DNA of 64,000 nucleotides from Oikopleura dioica (GCA_907165135.1 OU015569.1:3348001-3412000); one strand, 5' to 3'; shown: positions 23,301-36,052, counted from the first letter of the stretch. Numbers and translations: made by a program. Notes: generated from the letters alone by a model not told the origin.

Positions 23301-26300
23301 GTTTTGATTCCTCGCCCTTCCCAATCTGCTGTTGGTTTTAGCCCGGCCATAAACGTCACCAAATGCACAAACAGGTTGATCCGGAGCATGATCCTGATTT
23401 TGATCAATCGAGTGGCTGTTTACGCTGGAGACAGCAGCGCTCCAAAATTATAATCGTAAACGCGCTCTCACGCTCGTGCCACTAACACACAAACAATTAA
23501 TAAAAATTTCACGCACCGCAAAATACAAGTGATCGCAGATACTGATATCAGCAGCGAAAGTGCAGATCAAAATTCACAGATAGATGATCGTACGAAAGTC
23601 TGATGGTCAAAATTGTAATGAAAAAAGAGGGATCGCAGAGATATAAGCCAGAATTTGAATATAAACCTATGAATTGATATTAGTTCAATAACTGATAAAG
23701 GAAAGCCAAAATAGAAGACGAAGGAAATTGTTCCTCAGCGCGAGCGAAAAAAAGCGGTGAGGCCGGCTGGTGTTCTGGACGGCGGACATTAGGCGGATTA
23801 GCGTTTTTTTCCTGAGACTTAATTTTTTGAAACTGATTCTGAAAACTCAAGTACCCGACTCGGCACTGATCAATGGATCAAGTCTGTGTGCTCGACTGAG
23901 CCCATTCTTCGGTAGAACGGCGCCACAGTCGAAACACTAGAATGATAAATGCTACGACCCGGTCGGTGCGGCTCGGGTGCGCACTCGAACCTAGCGTGAG
24001 GTTTCATGATCGATGCTGGGCTCACTATCACAGGGAAGGGCACTTGAGATTTTACCATCTTTGGAGTTTCGTTTACGTTTCGACATGAGAGCATCTTTTC
24101 TAACAACTATCATTAACCCGTATTTTTCCTGTATTATAAGAGCTAAACATCGAGAAGGAAATATACCTGGCGGAGGTTCTCAAGGGAAATTAGCACAATT
24201 TTATAAAGCTTCCGTTTAGCAAAGTTTTTCAAATCGTGTCATTCAATATCTTGAGAGTCAAAAATTCGTCTCGATTACGACTGAGAACTGTGCATTTCCG
24301 CGTTTATTTTTAAACACTTTGCAACTGAGAAAGCATGCACGTTAAATCTCCCTCGCACATTTATATTGTTACGATAATAGGATGATGATATGAACAAGCA
24401 GCGAGAGTAAGTGTTTATGCTTTGTTTTTAAGATGCTGCTGGTACAAATAATTAACACTTAGCTCGGCGCAACGTTGATCAACTTTGTCGTTCGGCAGGT
24501 GAGTGCCCGGAAGTACCCACTCAGCTAGCCACTCGATACCCGATCGATGCACCGGTTGCTACCTATACCCTACCCATAGCGTTATGTTATCAATACAACT
24601 CTAAAACTGTATTCTAAAAAAGTTCTATTGTAAGAAGACGCCCTAAAAATTTTCGGCTCTTGTTTCGATAACGTCAAAATGTGTTAATTAGTATCCGGCG
24701 AGTGGCGGAATGAGCACCTTTACTATCGGTAGTCCAACTTCTTTCCTCTGCCAGACGATTTATCTCTTCTCTTGAAACTGCATTGTTCTAGCTTTTTTTT
24801 CAAAAAAAAGTGAATCATACTCTTCGAAGTGCAAAGTGAGTTGCACTTGCAAGAAGCCTCCTTGAGAGCTCTTATTCCGATAACGCTTCATTTGAGTCCT
24901 TTCTCTCTCAAACTAAGTACCTTATTCTTAAAGCACATCTCGTGTCTAAGTCGTGTAATAAGCTAAACACATTTATGAGAGCGTTATAAGATAGGTACAT
25001 CCGCTCCAGACTGACACAGTGGAACTCTTAACTTTTGCATTTCCACTTCCATAAGTCCGTCCAAAATACGCTCGCTGAGGTGGCCCGCTTTCGGAGGATC
25101 GAAATTCAGATGCAAACAATGCCAACAAGAGAACAAGAGCGCAAGTTGCTTAGCTCCTTGAATTAGGTCGTCAAAGGCTACAGCGTAATCCACATTCGAA
25201 ACGTTATTTCAAAATGTTTGACTTCAATAAGTAGCGATCAAACACTTCTTTTAATAAAATGAGCTACTCGTTATGAAACTTGGTGAATCTCAGAAAATGG
25301 CAAGGAGATAAGAGAAGAGTGCCCATTTGTATGCAAGAGGAGGGAACAGCGAATGTATATGGCTTTGATAATTGATGGGATCTGTATTTGATAGGAGAAG
25401 AGCTTGTGGATAGCGAAAGACGGCGGATAGCACCAACAGCACCAAAATAACCACTTTTACTCGGCACTTGAGTTTCAAGCAGATCAAAACAAACTGGCTA
25501 AGCGAGCGCTAGGGGCGCAATATCCTCCGACCGGTGAGCTCCAGCATCGCCGCTCTAGAAGTGCCAAGCGACCACAGAGAGATACGAAATAATCGATCGT
25601 ATCAGTCTTCGAGTGCTTATTTGACCGCAACAATTAACTGATAACGGCTTATTAATATAGGCACCTAGCTTCTTTGTGGCGCTCTACCGTAAATACACCG
25701 ATCGACCGCGATTTTCCCAGCGCGGATTAAACCCCTCCATAAACCCACAAGTGCTCCACTTGACTTATTCCACCACCCGGTTTAAAGTATCAGATATAGA
25801 AACTTTCTAGCCTCACCAGTCTCGATTCGTGAGATAGAAATCTAAGCGAACGTTGAATTTTAAAATTTTCAAACTATTCTGATTAAAGAAATGCGAAAGA
25901 ATCTCGAGTGGTCAAGAAGGAAAGCTTTGATAAAAGGATCATCTTTTGCTCATCCACAGACCTCAACATAAGGTCGAAGATTATTAGAATTTAACTTTCA
26001 GCGGGAATATAAAGGCGAATAAGCGGCCCTAAGAGAAACTTAATTACAAAGTGGGCTAGATGAAAAGTTAAAAACTCGAAAATTAAAAAATCGCCCGTTT
26101 GGTGGTGCCGTGGCGCCTCGGCTAGCTCCACCACCACGGCCGGAAAATAGTTGAAAACAGCGATAACAACGCCCCCTACGGCAGAGTCGCACCACAAATG
26201 CGCCTTCGTGTAAAAATATGTGGATTCTCAAGTGGGTACATTTTAATCGCTCCGCCAGTTTTGGCGCTCTCTCCTCGGACGCACCACCAATCAGCAGCCA

Positions 26301-28910
26301 CTCTACCACTTTAGATTCACTTCATATGCTGAATATTCACAAGTGCTCCTGACCAGCCAAGTGTATACCAACGAATAATTTTAGATGATGGCTTTGTAGC
26401 CAGCACTTAGATACACCGGTATATGCCGGTTTATTTTCATGCAGTATTCACTAAGATGCACTCTTGCCGCTTCCTGAAACAAAAAATCTGCTAACTATTT
26501 CGTTCTTGAAAACGTGATATGCCAAAAAGAGGTGCGAAGTTTTGTTAATGTTAATTCTTATAACGTGACGGTTTCATATGATTCTTCCATTACTCTTAAT
26601 TTCATGATGATAATCGTTACATTCTTCAGTGAGACTTTGGAATGTTAGGATTACGGTTATGTTAGTTCCTTTATGAATTCAGAAGAGGGGCGGCATCACT
26701 CTCGGGGCACTTAGTTCGGGTATCCTCACTTCACCTTGTATCCACCTGGGCATGAATAAAGCAAAGTAGACGGCAGCTCAACCAACGCTTTGGGCCACTT
26801 AGACGCCGTGTCAGGTCCTTAACCCTCGACCCGCCCTGTTACGATAACGTCATCGCGTAATCTCTTCACGATCTCGCTTCTAAATGCGTTTCTTTCTTCT
26901 CCGAAGGTAGCGTGTGATTTCCGGGGACTTCGTTAACCCCTTGACGTTCACGTAGCCATCTCCGCAGCTACGCCGGTTATGGCATTTTAATTGAACCGTC
27001 GAGCCCAGCGGTGATATAAGAAAGCGGCTCTAAGTAGCCGTCGTTCACTTTGCCGATTGCCAGGTCAAGTGCCACTGGAACACATCACCGCGCGCGCACG
27101 CACAGACCAACCGACACTCCCACTCATTCACCACTCACTCAATAACCAACAAATCAAGAAAATTCTAGCACCCAACTTCTAGTTCTCTATGAAACGCATA
27201 TTACGTTAGTAACAGTCCCGTTTTTATTGACCTTTCTTTAGAAAATTATCTTTCTTTTTTGAATTCAAAAACCCAACCAGTAATATTTAACTACTATTCA
27301 TAAAATGAAAAGAGGCTTCACTATGAAAATCAACATAATCTATGTGGCGTAGTGCATTTGTTGCAGAGCAACGAAAATACTTTTAGAAGTTCAATGTTCT
27401 ATAAAAAGTAAAATTCGCGAATGAGCAATGAGTGTGAATTAACCCGTTGCGCCCTCAATCGAGCAAACATTTCAAAAAAGTGTCGCGTGTTTTCTAAACT
27501 CGCTGTGTTGTCTAGTAGACAAGTTGATATATGTATAGGATGCTTGAATTATTGGTGGCTGCTTTTGGCTGCAGAATAATGAAATATGTAAACTGAGTTG
27601 TAAATAAAATAGTCAAAACAGAGATGGCTTTGGCACTAGTGTCGTTTCAAGTGGTCGGCGCTTAGGCACACTTGAGAGGCAAATTTTTAATACTCAGCCT
27701 CTCTACTCTGAATGAAGAATTAATAATTTCCAGTGAATCATTAATGCTCTTAGCAGTTATTATTTTACACTACTTTTTCTACGAACTGTTCTTCCTCTTT
27801 TGCTTTCATGGCAATTTTTCTTTCGAGTTTGTGACTCGAAAAATTCTCTCGCGAGGGAGAGTTTTTAGAAAAGATATCAAAAAGTAAGTCTGTGAGGCAC
27901 CGAGAAAGTATTAAAGTATTAATATTGAGCTTGAATAACGGAGAAAACATGGTGAAATCTACCGGCGCGACAGAAGGGATACTGTTCGTCATCAATATTG
28001 CAAGCTATCAAAAATAAAGAATTAATCTAAAACTTCTTGGAAAGGAGGATTCGCACCTCGTCTTACGTTGATTTGACATGCTCAGCGTGATCTTGTTTTA
28101 ATGAAAATTTGAAATTATCACTTTTCTTATTCCCAAAAGAGGAAAGAAAAAGTTGAGCCCCGGGTAAAACCTTAAATTTCGCCCCTGCCAAAAAGCACTT
28201 GAGAATGCGCCCTCGTGCGGATTAGAGCTTCAAAACGTCAATTCCAAAACAAATTACCCGAAAATCGGAAGCTTAAAAAACGAGCCCAGTACATAAGATG
28301 CCCAGAATGAGCGAAAAATAGAACATTCATGTAAACTAGTGAAGACATTTTTCTGATCTCTAAAAAGACGTGTTCTCGGTCTTCTAGCACTGTCTGCTCC
28401 GTCAAAATAATGTCTCCAAAGTCAAATAGAACAGTGGCAGGGCACTTGAGTCGAGTGACAGTAAGCGCACTGCTCATCCCCACCCTTGCCGACGATCTCT
28501 TTGTTATGTTCTAACACGGTTTAGCGCTTACCTCCGTTTTCAGAAAGCCTCTCTTGCTTCGTACTTTCGGACTCAACACCTTCGGCCTCTGTCTTGGTCG
28601 TTTCGTTTAGCAGAGTCATCTCTTGTATTTTCGGACTTGTGCTGGGAGCTGTACCGTTTTCCGTGTTGGTGCCGTTTTCGCCACCGCCAAACGTAGAGCT
28701 CGGCGTCGGACTTTCGAAGCTCAGAGATGTCGGAAAGTTTTCATAAGCGCCGTTTGGATACGAGCTGGGAGCGTAATTATTGTAAAAGCCCATCGAGTAG
28801 AGAGAGCTATCGCGATCTCCCTGTCCCGAAATTAGGTCCTTGACTGTAAACGGGTGTCCGGAAATGCCTTTGAGAGAAGGTTCAACGTGTAAAACTACGA
28901 GCGCATTCAT
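20345..28910 (-). CDS. NK4/tinman/Nkx2-5-type homeobox transcription factor
   Basis: Exons 28532-28910, 20892-20995 and 20345-20842 join in phase to 326 residues. The distal first exon carries a TN motif, [11 protein letters not shown] (family consensus PFSVKDIL), which in NK2 proteins recruits Groucho-type co-repressors. The homeodomain spans exons 2 and 3: [58 protein letters not shown]. Tyr at position 54 (KRYK) is the NK2-class mark. [17 protein letters not shown] and the following DKHLEL agree best with the Nkx2-5/tinman group rather than Nkx2-1 or Nkx2-2. The C-terminus is rich in Gly, Pro, Tyr and Ala. Known members specify heart and pharyngeal mesoderm; that role is inferred. An alternative first exon at 21306-21417 lacks the TN motif. 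The 7.5 kb first intron is far longer than others in the window. Confidence 0.88.
21306..21417 (-). CDS. Alternative first exon of the NK4 gene, without TN motif
   Basis: An ATG at 21417 opens [20 protein letters not shown] and ends KEPSPSTTS at a GTACAA donor in phase 1, exactly the phase needed to splice into exon 2 at 20995 (G plus AC, giving Asp). The product would be 237 residues with the same homeodomain but no TN motif. It lies about 300 bases upstream of exon 2, suggesting a second promoter near 21.4-21.7 kb. Confidence 0.65.
22192..22873. promoter_or_regulatory. Cluster of GATA motifs in the NK4 first intron
   Basis: Seven GATAAG/CTTATC hexamers lie within about 680 bases (near 22193, 22229, 22258, 22495, 22625, 22712, 22867). 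GATA factors act with NK4 proteins in heart specification, so an enhancer is plausible. Confidence 0.4.
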
Positions 28911-29138
28911 CGCCCTCAGCGTCTACCACCGGGATGCGTTATTTTGGAGGGTTTCGCCTCTCTAGCTGGATTTGGAGATTTCAAACCGGAGCCGACCGCC
29001 ACCCGGTTGGATGAATTCTCAAGTGGTTAGACTACGCCCCGAAGTGAGCAACTCAACGGCCCTCAACTCAACTCTCGGCTCTAGCAACATGCTAGTAAGA
29101 GTGATAAAAGAAACAAAAGAAAGAAAGTAAGTTGAACC

Positions 29139-29400
29139 TTGCCTAACGTTCCCGCGGCAGCCGCCGCTGCTGCAGCAGCAGCAGCCCCAGCAGCTCCAGC
29201 CGAGAACATACTCGGCGGGAGATCTGAGGCTATACTCTCTTCTTTGGTGGCGCTTATCGTTGCAATTTTGACGATCAGGCTTTCCTCTTCCTTCAGTTTC
29301 GTCTTCGTTACTCTCTATATTTTTCTTCGCAGCTTGAGTGATTCTTATCCTCGGATCTCTAGGTTTCTTTGAGTATCTGTGCTTGTTGCCCTTAGGGGAG
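29139..29400 (-). other. Open frame with poly-alanine run upstream of the NK4 distal exon
   Basis: On the minus strand an open frame reads KEEESLIVKIATISATKEES, then MFSAGAAG followed by an 11-residue alanine run and GTL. It ends at a possible GC donor (AG/GCAAGG) in phase 1, the phase that fits NK4 exon 2. Alanine runs are common in homeobox proteins. It could be a third alternative first exon or simply a chance open frame in a GC-rich 5' region. Confidence 0.25.
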
Positions 29401-29419
29401 TGGCTGCTTATCTCTTCCA

Positions 29420-32400
29420 CTGATGTTGTACTGCTGTTGAAAATGAGTGATGCTCTCGTCCTTCGTATGTAACCGAGCGTTCCTTCTATCCCTGCGGCCG
29501 AGAGGGGCGACGGGGGTAGCTCAATTTGCCTAAAGCCTAGCTCTGGCGCTCCAACCGACCGGCGCTACACCGCGCTACCGCGATCCTATACACAACACCG
29601 CCGCCGCCAACACTCAGATACACTCACCTACTGTCCTTGATATAAGAAGAAAACAAGTAAATCCAATAGAAATCCATCTTTTTGACCCCTCCTTCGTTTA
29701 CTCGAGCCGTTCTCTTCGTTGATTTCAATATTGAATAAACAAGAAAGAATGGGGCCGTTTGTCATTCTTAATTATGATTATAAATATTTCTGAAAGCAAA
29801 TGGTTCTCGTATACAAGAGCTGATCCATAGATTAAGAAATCTATTTGGGGTTTGAAAATTTCAGTTCGAACAATATAAAACGCCACAGCGTTACAAAGAC
29901 ATCTTTGCAAGTAGCTGGGATGTGAATCTTCTAAAATGAAGAGTAGACCGTTCTGAGCAGTCTGTCTTCTGCAACTTTTAACCAGATAAACGAGCTCTAA
30001 CCGGTAAGACGAGTTATTTGTGATGCGCATTAGGCGATGTGTGCCACTCCAAAAAGGGCGTAATTCAAGTGAGTTCAAAGTAGAGAAGCTGCTCAATTGA
30101 ACAAAGTGCCGATATCTTCGCACCCTTATCTTCATTATTTAAGAACCAAAATAAATATCATTCTTTTTATTTAATATCAGCAATTTTTCGGCACTTCGGG
30201 ATAAACGTTGGCACATTGATCTTCTTATTCAAAATTCACGCTAGGAAAACTTCAATACCAACCAAGTATTTAATAACAGTAGTAGGAAAGGTGCAGCAAA
30301 GAAAACCTCCATCAATTGATAATTAACAAATTGCAATTAATATTGCAGCAGCGAAGATTTTGATTACAGAGTGCTTCCAAAGCTCCGAGATTCAAGAAAA
30401 TCGCTAATTTTGGGAATTATTGATAAGAAATGGTAGTGCCTGCCCTACTTCCACACAACTTTTACCGAATCACGAAAGAAAACTCCCTGAATTCTTCAGA
30501 CAATCATATTATTAGATCGCAATCCAACAAATAGAAAAATGAAAACATTACTAGTTAACAAAGGTGTTCTCATATGATACGAACAATTCACTTGTTCAGC
30601 AACTGGTTTAATGAGTTCTACGGCTATTTCTTTTTGTCCCAAGTATTGGAAGACACAAATGGCTTTGCTCATGAAATTCGGAATTAGAAAGCACAAAGGA
30701 AGCCGGCAAAGAACGAGTGCCCAATCGAACAAAATTAGAAATTTTGGAAACAGAGAAAATTTCTAGTGCAGGAGGCTCGAAATTACTAGTTGATTAGTTA
30801 GTTGATTTGGAGCTAGACGAAGTAGTGGCCAGCCCGTCGAGAGGCCCTCCAAAGAGCACTCGAAGCACGGAGCCGAGTTAAGTGCCCTGAAACGCCAAAA
30901 CAGAAATCGCAAAAACGCAACTTTCTCCTCCAGATCTACGCTCGATTCTTATCAATCAACTTCAATTTCTGCTCCTCCTTTGGCTATTTAGCAAGCAAAC
31001 AATAACCATAATATAAGCACATTTCATTAACCAGCATTTAACAAATTATGCTTCATGACTATGTAACATAGTCTATGTTTCTCTCGACTTTTTGGGAACT
31101 GAACTGACTGTAAAAGGTTTACTACGATGAATTTAGAAATCTGTTTTTTTTCTCTCTTAGGTTTCCCGTGCCAGTGGTACTATTTAGTATAGAAAGAAAA
31201 AAATGAAGAAGCCAAAGATATTGTGATGGCGACAGGGGATGATTGGTGAACGGCAGAAAGAAGAGATTGTTATAACAGAAATCGAGCCTGAGTGGGTGCT
31301 TGAGTGGGTGATGGAAGAGCGAAGTTCGATGGGAACACACGTGACAGCGAACACTCAGCCTCTTCAAGAGAAATTTACGCTGAAATCATTTTCAGGAAAT
31401 CTCGATCGCCAATGTCGCTCAACAGCGGGCGAAGAACAGATCGAGAATCTGTTCTGGGGAGGGGCTCAACTCAAGAGTGCCTCATTTATTATTCCTTTTG
31501 TTACCCTCAGGAATTTTGAAGAAAATCGAAAAAATTGCAACGAAAATTCCAGTCTCGTTTCAACTTCTTACGCGTCTCGTTCGACTTGTGCCAAGATTTG
31601 TAAATTGTTTTTTGTCTGGCGATGATTAGCTCAAATAAATGTATATTTTTTCTTTAGAATTTCTACGCTTCTTGCTAGAATTCACCTAGAGGAGAATCGT
31701 GCAAGCATCAATCTTGCGTAAAGAAACAAAATTTTAATCGAAATATTCAAGTGGCGGTGGATGTTATCATCAAGTGGATGCTCCTTCTTCTCCTTCCCAC
31801 AGACGCAGCGAGAGTCTAATCACAAACTTTCAAATTTTGTTGCTGGTTTATCCATTCTCCTTTTAAGCCGGTGAAATATAAGTCCACTTGAGACCCTTTT
31901 TAAAAATCTGGAAAAGGTGGAATTTCGCCGCTTTTTTAAATCTTTATTTTTCGAGGGTTTCAAAAGGGGATTATTTCTGTTTTTATGAGAATTTTATTAT
32001 TGAAAAACAGAATTGTTTTATTTTTAATATTTTTTTTTCTGGTCGATGCTCTTTGCTTATTCTTCTTTTGTCTCTACTTCAACTCTACTGGATGATGTTT
32101 TGGGTTAAAATAGACCTAGCCGGAGTACCGAACAGATGCAAAATTAGCACTGGAAAGTACTTGAGTCTCTGTTTTCGGTTTTCGACGTTTTGGAATAATT
32201 CGGGAACTATTTTGGTTTGTCCAAGTGTCTCGAGTGCCACGCTGCCTCTCAAAAAGGAACATAAAATTGATAATAGCCTGAACCTGCTTATCGAAAATTA
32301 CCTGTGCCAAGCAGATCAATTTGTTTTTACTCGCAAAGAATCATTGAATCCTTCTCTATTACATTTCATATTTCCCCTTGGCAAATAAAATTATCAAACG

Positions 32401-34975
32401 AAAAGTTCCACGGGACGATATCTTCTGTCTCTTTCAGTCTCCTCATTGACTGTTTCTTCCGCTATGCACTTTGTGGTGCTCTTCTTCGTTCCTGAATTTT
32501 TACAGAACCGAAACATCTGCAACTGCCGATGATCAACCAAATCAGACAACACGGAACCAACATCCCAACCAATAGCGACACATAAAGAATTACGATCAGA
32601 AAAAACGGAAGTGAAGCAGTAGAAGATCGCCTTTTGACTCGTAATTAAAAATAAATGTCATTTAGGGAATCATAGGCGATATAAGAATATTTCTATGATA
32701 TTATACTTTGAAATGGCGTTCCCAGAGTTTTTAAATTTCAACTCTAGACGGGCACTAAAACTCTTCCCATCGTTTCCGCTGCTAGGTAGATTGGGAAAGC
32801 GAGGAAACTTTGCGAAGAGGGGAAAATTTATTTCTTCGCGCAAGTGTCCTCGCTAGCACCGCCGTCGATGTTTTCATGGTGAAGTGGTGGCGGCGCGAAA
32901 TTTCGCAGCTTGGCTGCTTCGCCAATCTCAAATATTTTCTTTTCGTTTTGAAAGGCGGCTGCTCTGACGCCAACCCATCAATTAAAACCACACACACTTA
33001 GTGGCTCTAATTCTCAGCTCCTTCCAGTACATTTACCGGTTCTTCAAGTCAGTTGAAGGGAAATGCACTTGGTATCTCTTCTCGATGTGTACTACTTTTT
33101 AAAGGGTCGACGAAGCGAGAGTCCGATGTGCTTTAATCTTAGCAGTGGGTGGTTTGGAGGGAGCTTATCGTTATTTCAGTGAAGTGTTTTATCATGCTAA
33201 TGCGGATGAAGCGAGCGACAAAGCCCCAATATCGATTTTTACTCTATAATTGAGGCTAATAACACGATGTTGAGATCGAACATATCAGTATCCGTTTCGG
33301 GACAAAGGATGTTTTTTCCTACTGGAAAGGGATGTTCAAAGTCGGCGCCACTTGAAAATGGATTTTGATTGGCCGCTGCCCAGGCAGAGAGAGACACCCA
33401 GTGGCACTTGGCTTATCCGCTCGGCGGGGCACTTTTGCCTTCCCAAATATTATTACACGAATCTTTTTGATTATCAAACTCGAGTGCAATAAAATCAAAT
33501 AGAAGCAACTTTCTATTTATTATCGTGTCTACAGCGACAGCCTTGAAAAAGCAAGCCTCTCAAGAGGACTTAATGTTATTGACTTGCAATATGAATATTC
33601 GAATTTGTTCCGTGTTCGTTGCTGCTGGTGCACAATGGTGTTTGTGTGGGGGTACTTAGCCAAGTGTGCGTTTCCAAAGGCATAAAGAATGAATTTTTGA
33701 GAAATCGGCGACGACTCTCTTGAATCTCTGAATTTCGACGCCGGATGTGGCAAACCCATACCTCCCCAGAACAAAGGGCTAAATCTAAAATAGCCTCACA
33801 GATACACATTCAGTCTCTGCAATCATGAAACGCACTAGAATCATGTTGGCAGCTCCACATTTTAAAGTTGAATTTGAAAATTGCTATTTTCGTTGAAGGT
33901 GAGAATTAATCTTTCTCGAGTTTAGAGAGATAGAAATCCAAATAGCGATTCCGGTCGAGATCGACAAGTGGCTTGTTTCAAGTGGACTGCAATTTTCTCG
34001 AAATTTTAAATTGGCTTAATTGACACCTCGCTAGCTATATTTTAAAAAAAGCTGGTTCAATCGTTCGCGTTCGCAGAGCTTGGCACAGATTACTGAAAAT
34101 GCAAATTCGTTCAATTTGGCAGTCCATTCGCCGTGCAACATCCTCGTCGCGGTTTTCTTCTTCTTCCAGTTTCAGCTTGCCACTGGTCAATATTAATCCG
34201 TGTTCGATATTTTTTACATTTCGTAAAATTCGACATCGTGCATAATCGCGCCGCATCATACAGTTATCCCTGCTAGACCGTGATTGAGGTAAAATTTGCG
34301 ACTTTGGAATTCCAGTTTTCTTGAGAGCAGAGCGACCCTAATCAAAACTGTCCAGGTATCTGACGAGTTTCGAAAAAGTTCATTGTCCTAGCCTCATTTT
34401 ACCTTTGGCGCTTTGTTTGACAGGGCACTTTCTGGCTTCCCAGGGGCTGTCAGATGTCCCGAGAAGATGTCGACAGGTACTTCCTCATCAGTTCCATTTC
34501 GCACATCGCCATCTAGTGGCACCTAGGATGAAGGGAAAGGATGATAGTACACAAGTATCAAAACCCGCGACGAAGAAAGAGCATAATTCTAAAGAGAGTA
34601 AGCGGAAGAAAAATGCGAAGCTTCTTTATCGTGTCTTTATTGGTCAGGCTTGGCAAATATCTGAACCCCATAAGATATGATAAACTTTCCTATTCTACAC
34701 CAATATTAATCCGAGATTGAATTAATTAGATAATTTTCTTGAGAAGTATCTTCCTATAGAGATCGATAAGTTCTTATGAGCCTCTTTTGCCAAGTCAAAA
34801 CAAGCTACTTTCATGTGCAGATGGAAAAGAAAAAGAGCGAAAAAAGAAAAAGAACAATGACAAACAAACGAAAGGGGCTTGGAAGAAATGCAAGAATCTA
34901 CTGAACAATGGGGTCGTATCGAAGATACCAAATGTAAAACACTTTTAAGCGATTTTAGTTTGAAAAAATTTTAAG
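29420..34975. other. Gene-poor region upstream of NK4
   Basis: About 5.5 kb without a convincing exon; open frames here are short and lack splice support (e.g. 31239-31625, 34405-34680). It contains six of the NK2-class sites listed above and is probably regulatory. Confidence 0.5.
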
Positions 34976-35939
34976 AACAATGATGGGGTTGTCCTCGTTG
35001 AGTGCAATACTGGATATGATCTTTTCGTCAATGGTGAAAAGGTCTTCGGCGCAAGAGAAGTGGGATGTACCAATGATGGTTTCAGAGAGACTGTTGTTTG
35101 CGTCAAAGTTTCGGTCACTAAAATTGAACAAGATTTATTCTGAATAATAAGTTCTTAATAAATGACCACGTTGAAGATGAAAATGTTCCAGTGACGACAA
35201 CAACCGCTGTGAGTACAACAACTCGAGGAACAACGAAGGCTCCCTGGAACGGAGTGTTTCCTCCGGGATGCGTCCAGCCTGAAGCCGGCGCTGTTCAAGT
35301 CAGTGTGATTGACAGATTCAAGCGAAACGGAAAGTTTGGCTTCGTGATGAACATCTTCACAACTGTGAGTCTCCCGAGCATTTTTTCAAATACCAAAACA
35401 ATTATAGTGGACTAATGAGTACTCGATTTTGCTTCGATTTTCTGGCTCACCTGGTGGTGCGAATTTTCAAACTTGGAACCTTTCTTATTGGGGCTTCTAC
35501 TTACCAGGAAATAGTTGCTTTTCTTTGCTATATATTCAAAATGCATCAGACAGTGTAACTATTACGAGACTTCATTCTCTTTCATTCCAAGGAAAAATAC
35601 GCCGATTTCGACTTTGACGATCCAAAGCAATTCGTCATTGTCGCTGAAAATATGAGCTCTGAGGAGATTCGTACGTAAAAATTAAACGTTTAAGATCGTT
35701 AAATCTTTCGTTAGCCGAAGTAATGCTTCTGAATGGCCATAATCACGCGCACACATGTTTCAGACAAGGGTAAGTCAATGGAAAAATATGAGATTTGAGG
35801 ATTTCTAGGTTCTCTCGCTCCTCCCATCAAGATTCGCACCCATCGATGATAACCGACCTGACAACATCTGTGAAGCTGAAAGCAAACGGAAATTCTGTGA
35901 AGAAAGCAAAAGGCTGGAAATCGCCCTGATGCGGTCTCT
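34976..35939 (+). CDS. Secreted protein with sushi-like and CBM2-like domains (5' end missing)
   Basis: Exons 34976-35107, 35152-35364, 35408-35554, 35592-35670, 35715-35769 and 35809-35939 join in phase. The first encodes a sushi/CCP-like half (DGVVLVECNTGYDLFVNGEK, then GCTNDGFRETVVCV). It is followed by a Thr-rich linker (VTTTTAVSTTTRGTTKAPW) typical of extracellular mucin-like spacers. The next part (FGFVMNIFTTWTNEYSILLR...FQTWNLSYWGFYLPG... up to VMLLNGHNHAHTC) resembles a family 2 carbohydrate-binding module, which ends in a P...LNG pattern. In tunicates such a domain could bind cellulose of the house or tunic; this is inference. The start codon and signal peptide exon were not found upstream. 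Confidence 0.55.
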
Positions 35940-35996
35940 TTTTTCTTACTAACAATTGTTCCTTTTTTCTGATGACCCTCAACTAACTGAGGTATC

Positions 35997-36047
35997 GGAA
36001 GGTGAGTCGGCCACCCAGACCTGATTTTTAAAAATGATAACAGCTGC
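35997..36047 (+). repeat. Inverted repeat, left arm
   Basis: About 50 bases (core GGTGAGTCGGCCACCCAGAC and AAAAATGATAACAGCTG) recur in inverted orientation at 36899-36952 with only one or two differences. The arms are about 850 bases apart. Confidence 0.75.
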
Positions 36048-36052
36048 ATGAG

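Larger units (their letters stand above)
21360..33984. promoter_or_regulatory. Cluster of NK2-class binding sites around the NK4 gene
   Basis: Twenty exact TCAAGTG/CACTTGA heptamers were counted by eye, starting at 21360, 21444, 23200, 23231, 24041, 25465, 25757, 26228, 27065, 27647, 27669, 28196, 28443, 29019, 30065, 31747, 31770, 31885, 33349 and 33978. About 1.5 would be expected by chance. TYAAGTG is the core recognised by NK2-class homeodomains, so auto- or cross-regulation of this locus is likely. Further near matches (CCAAGTG, ACAAGTG, TTAAGTG) are also frequent. Confidence 0.65.

Noticed and set aside
26040-26309. Arg/Cys-rich minus-strand ORF in the NK4 intron
   Set aside because: Composition follows local base bias. 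There is no domain and it lies in a likely regulatory region.
29139-29372. Plus-strand ORF with poly-Ala and hydrophobic tail
   Set aside because: It mirrors a GC-rich repeat on the other strand and has no splice or start support; the minus-strand reading fits the NK4 context better.
31239-31625. 128-codon plus-strand ORF
   Set aside because: No in-frame splice signals, no domain, and it sits within the gene-poor NK4 flank.
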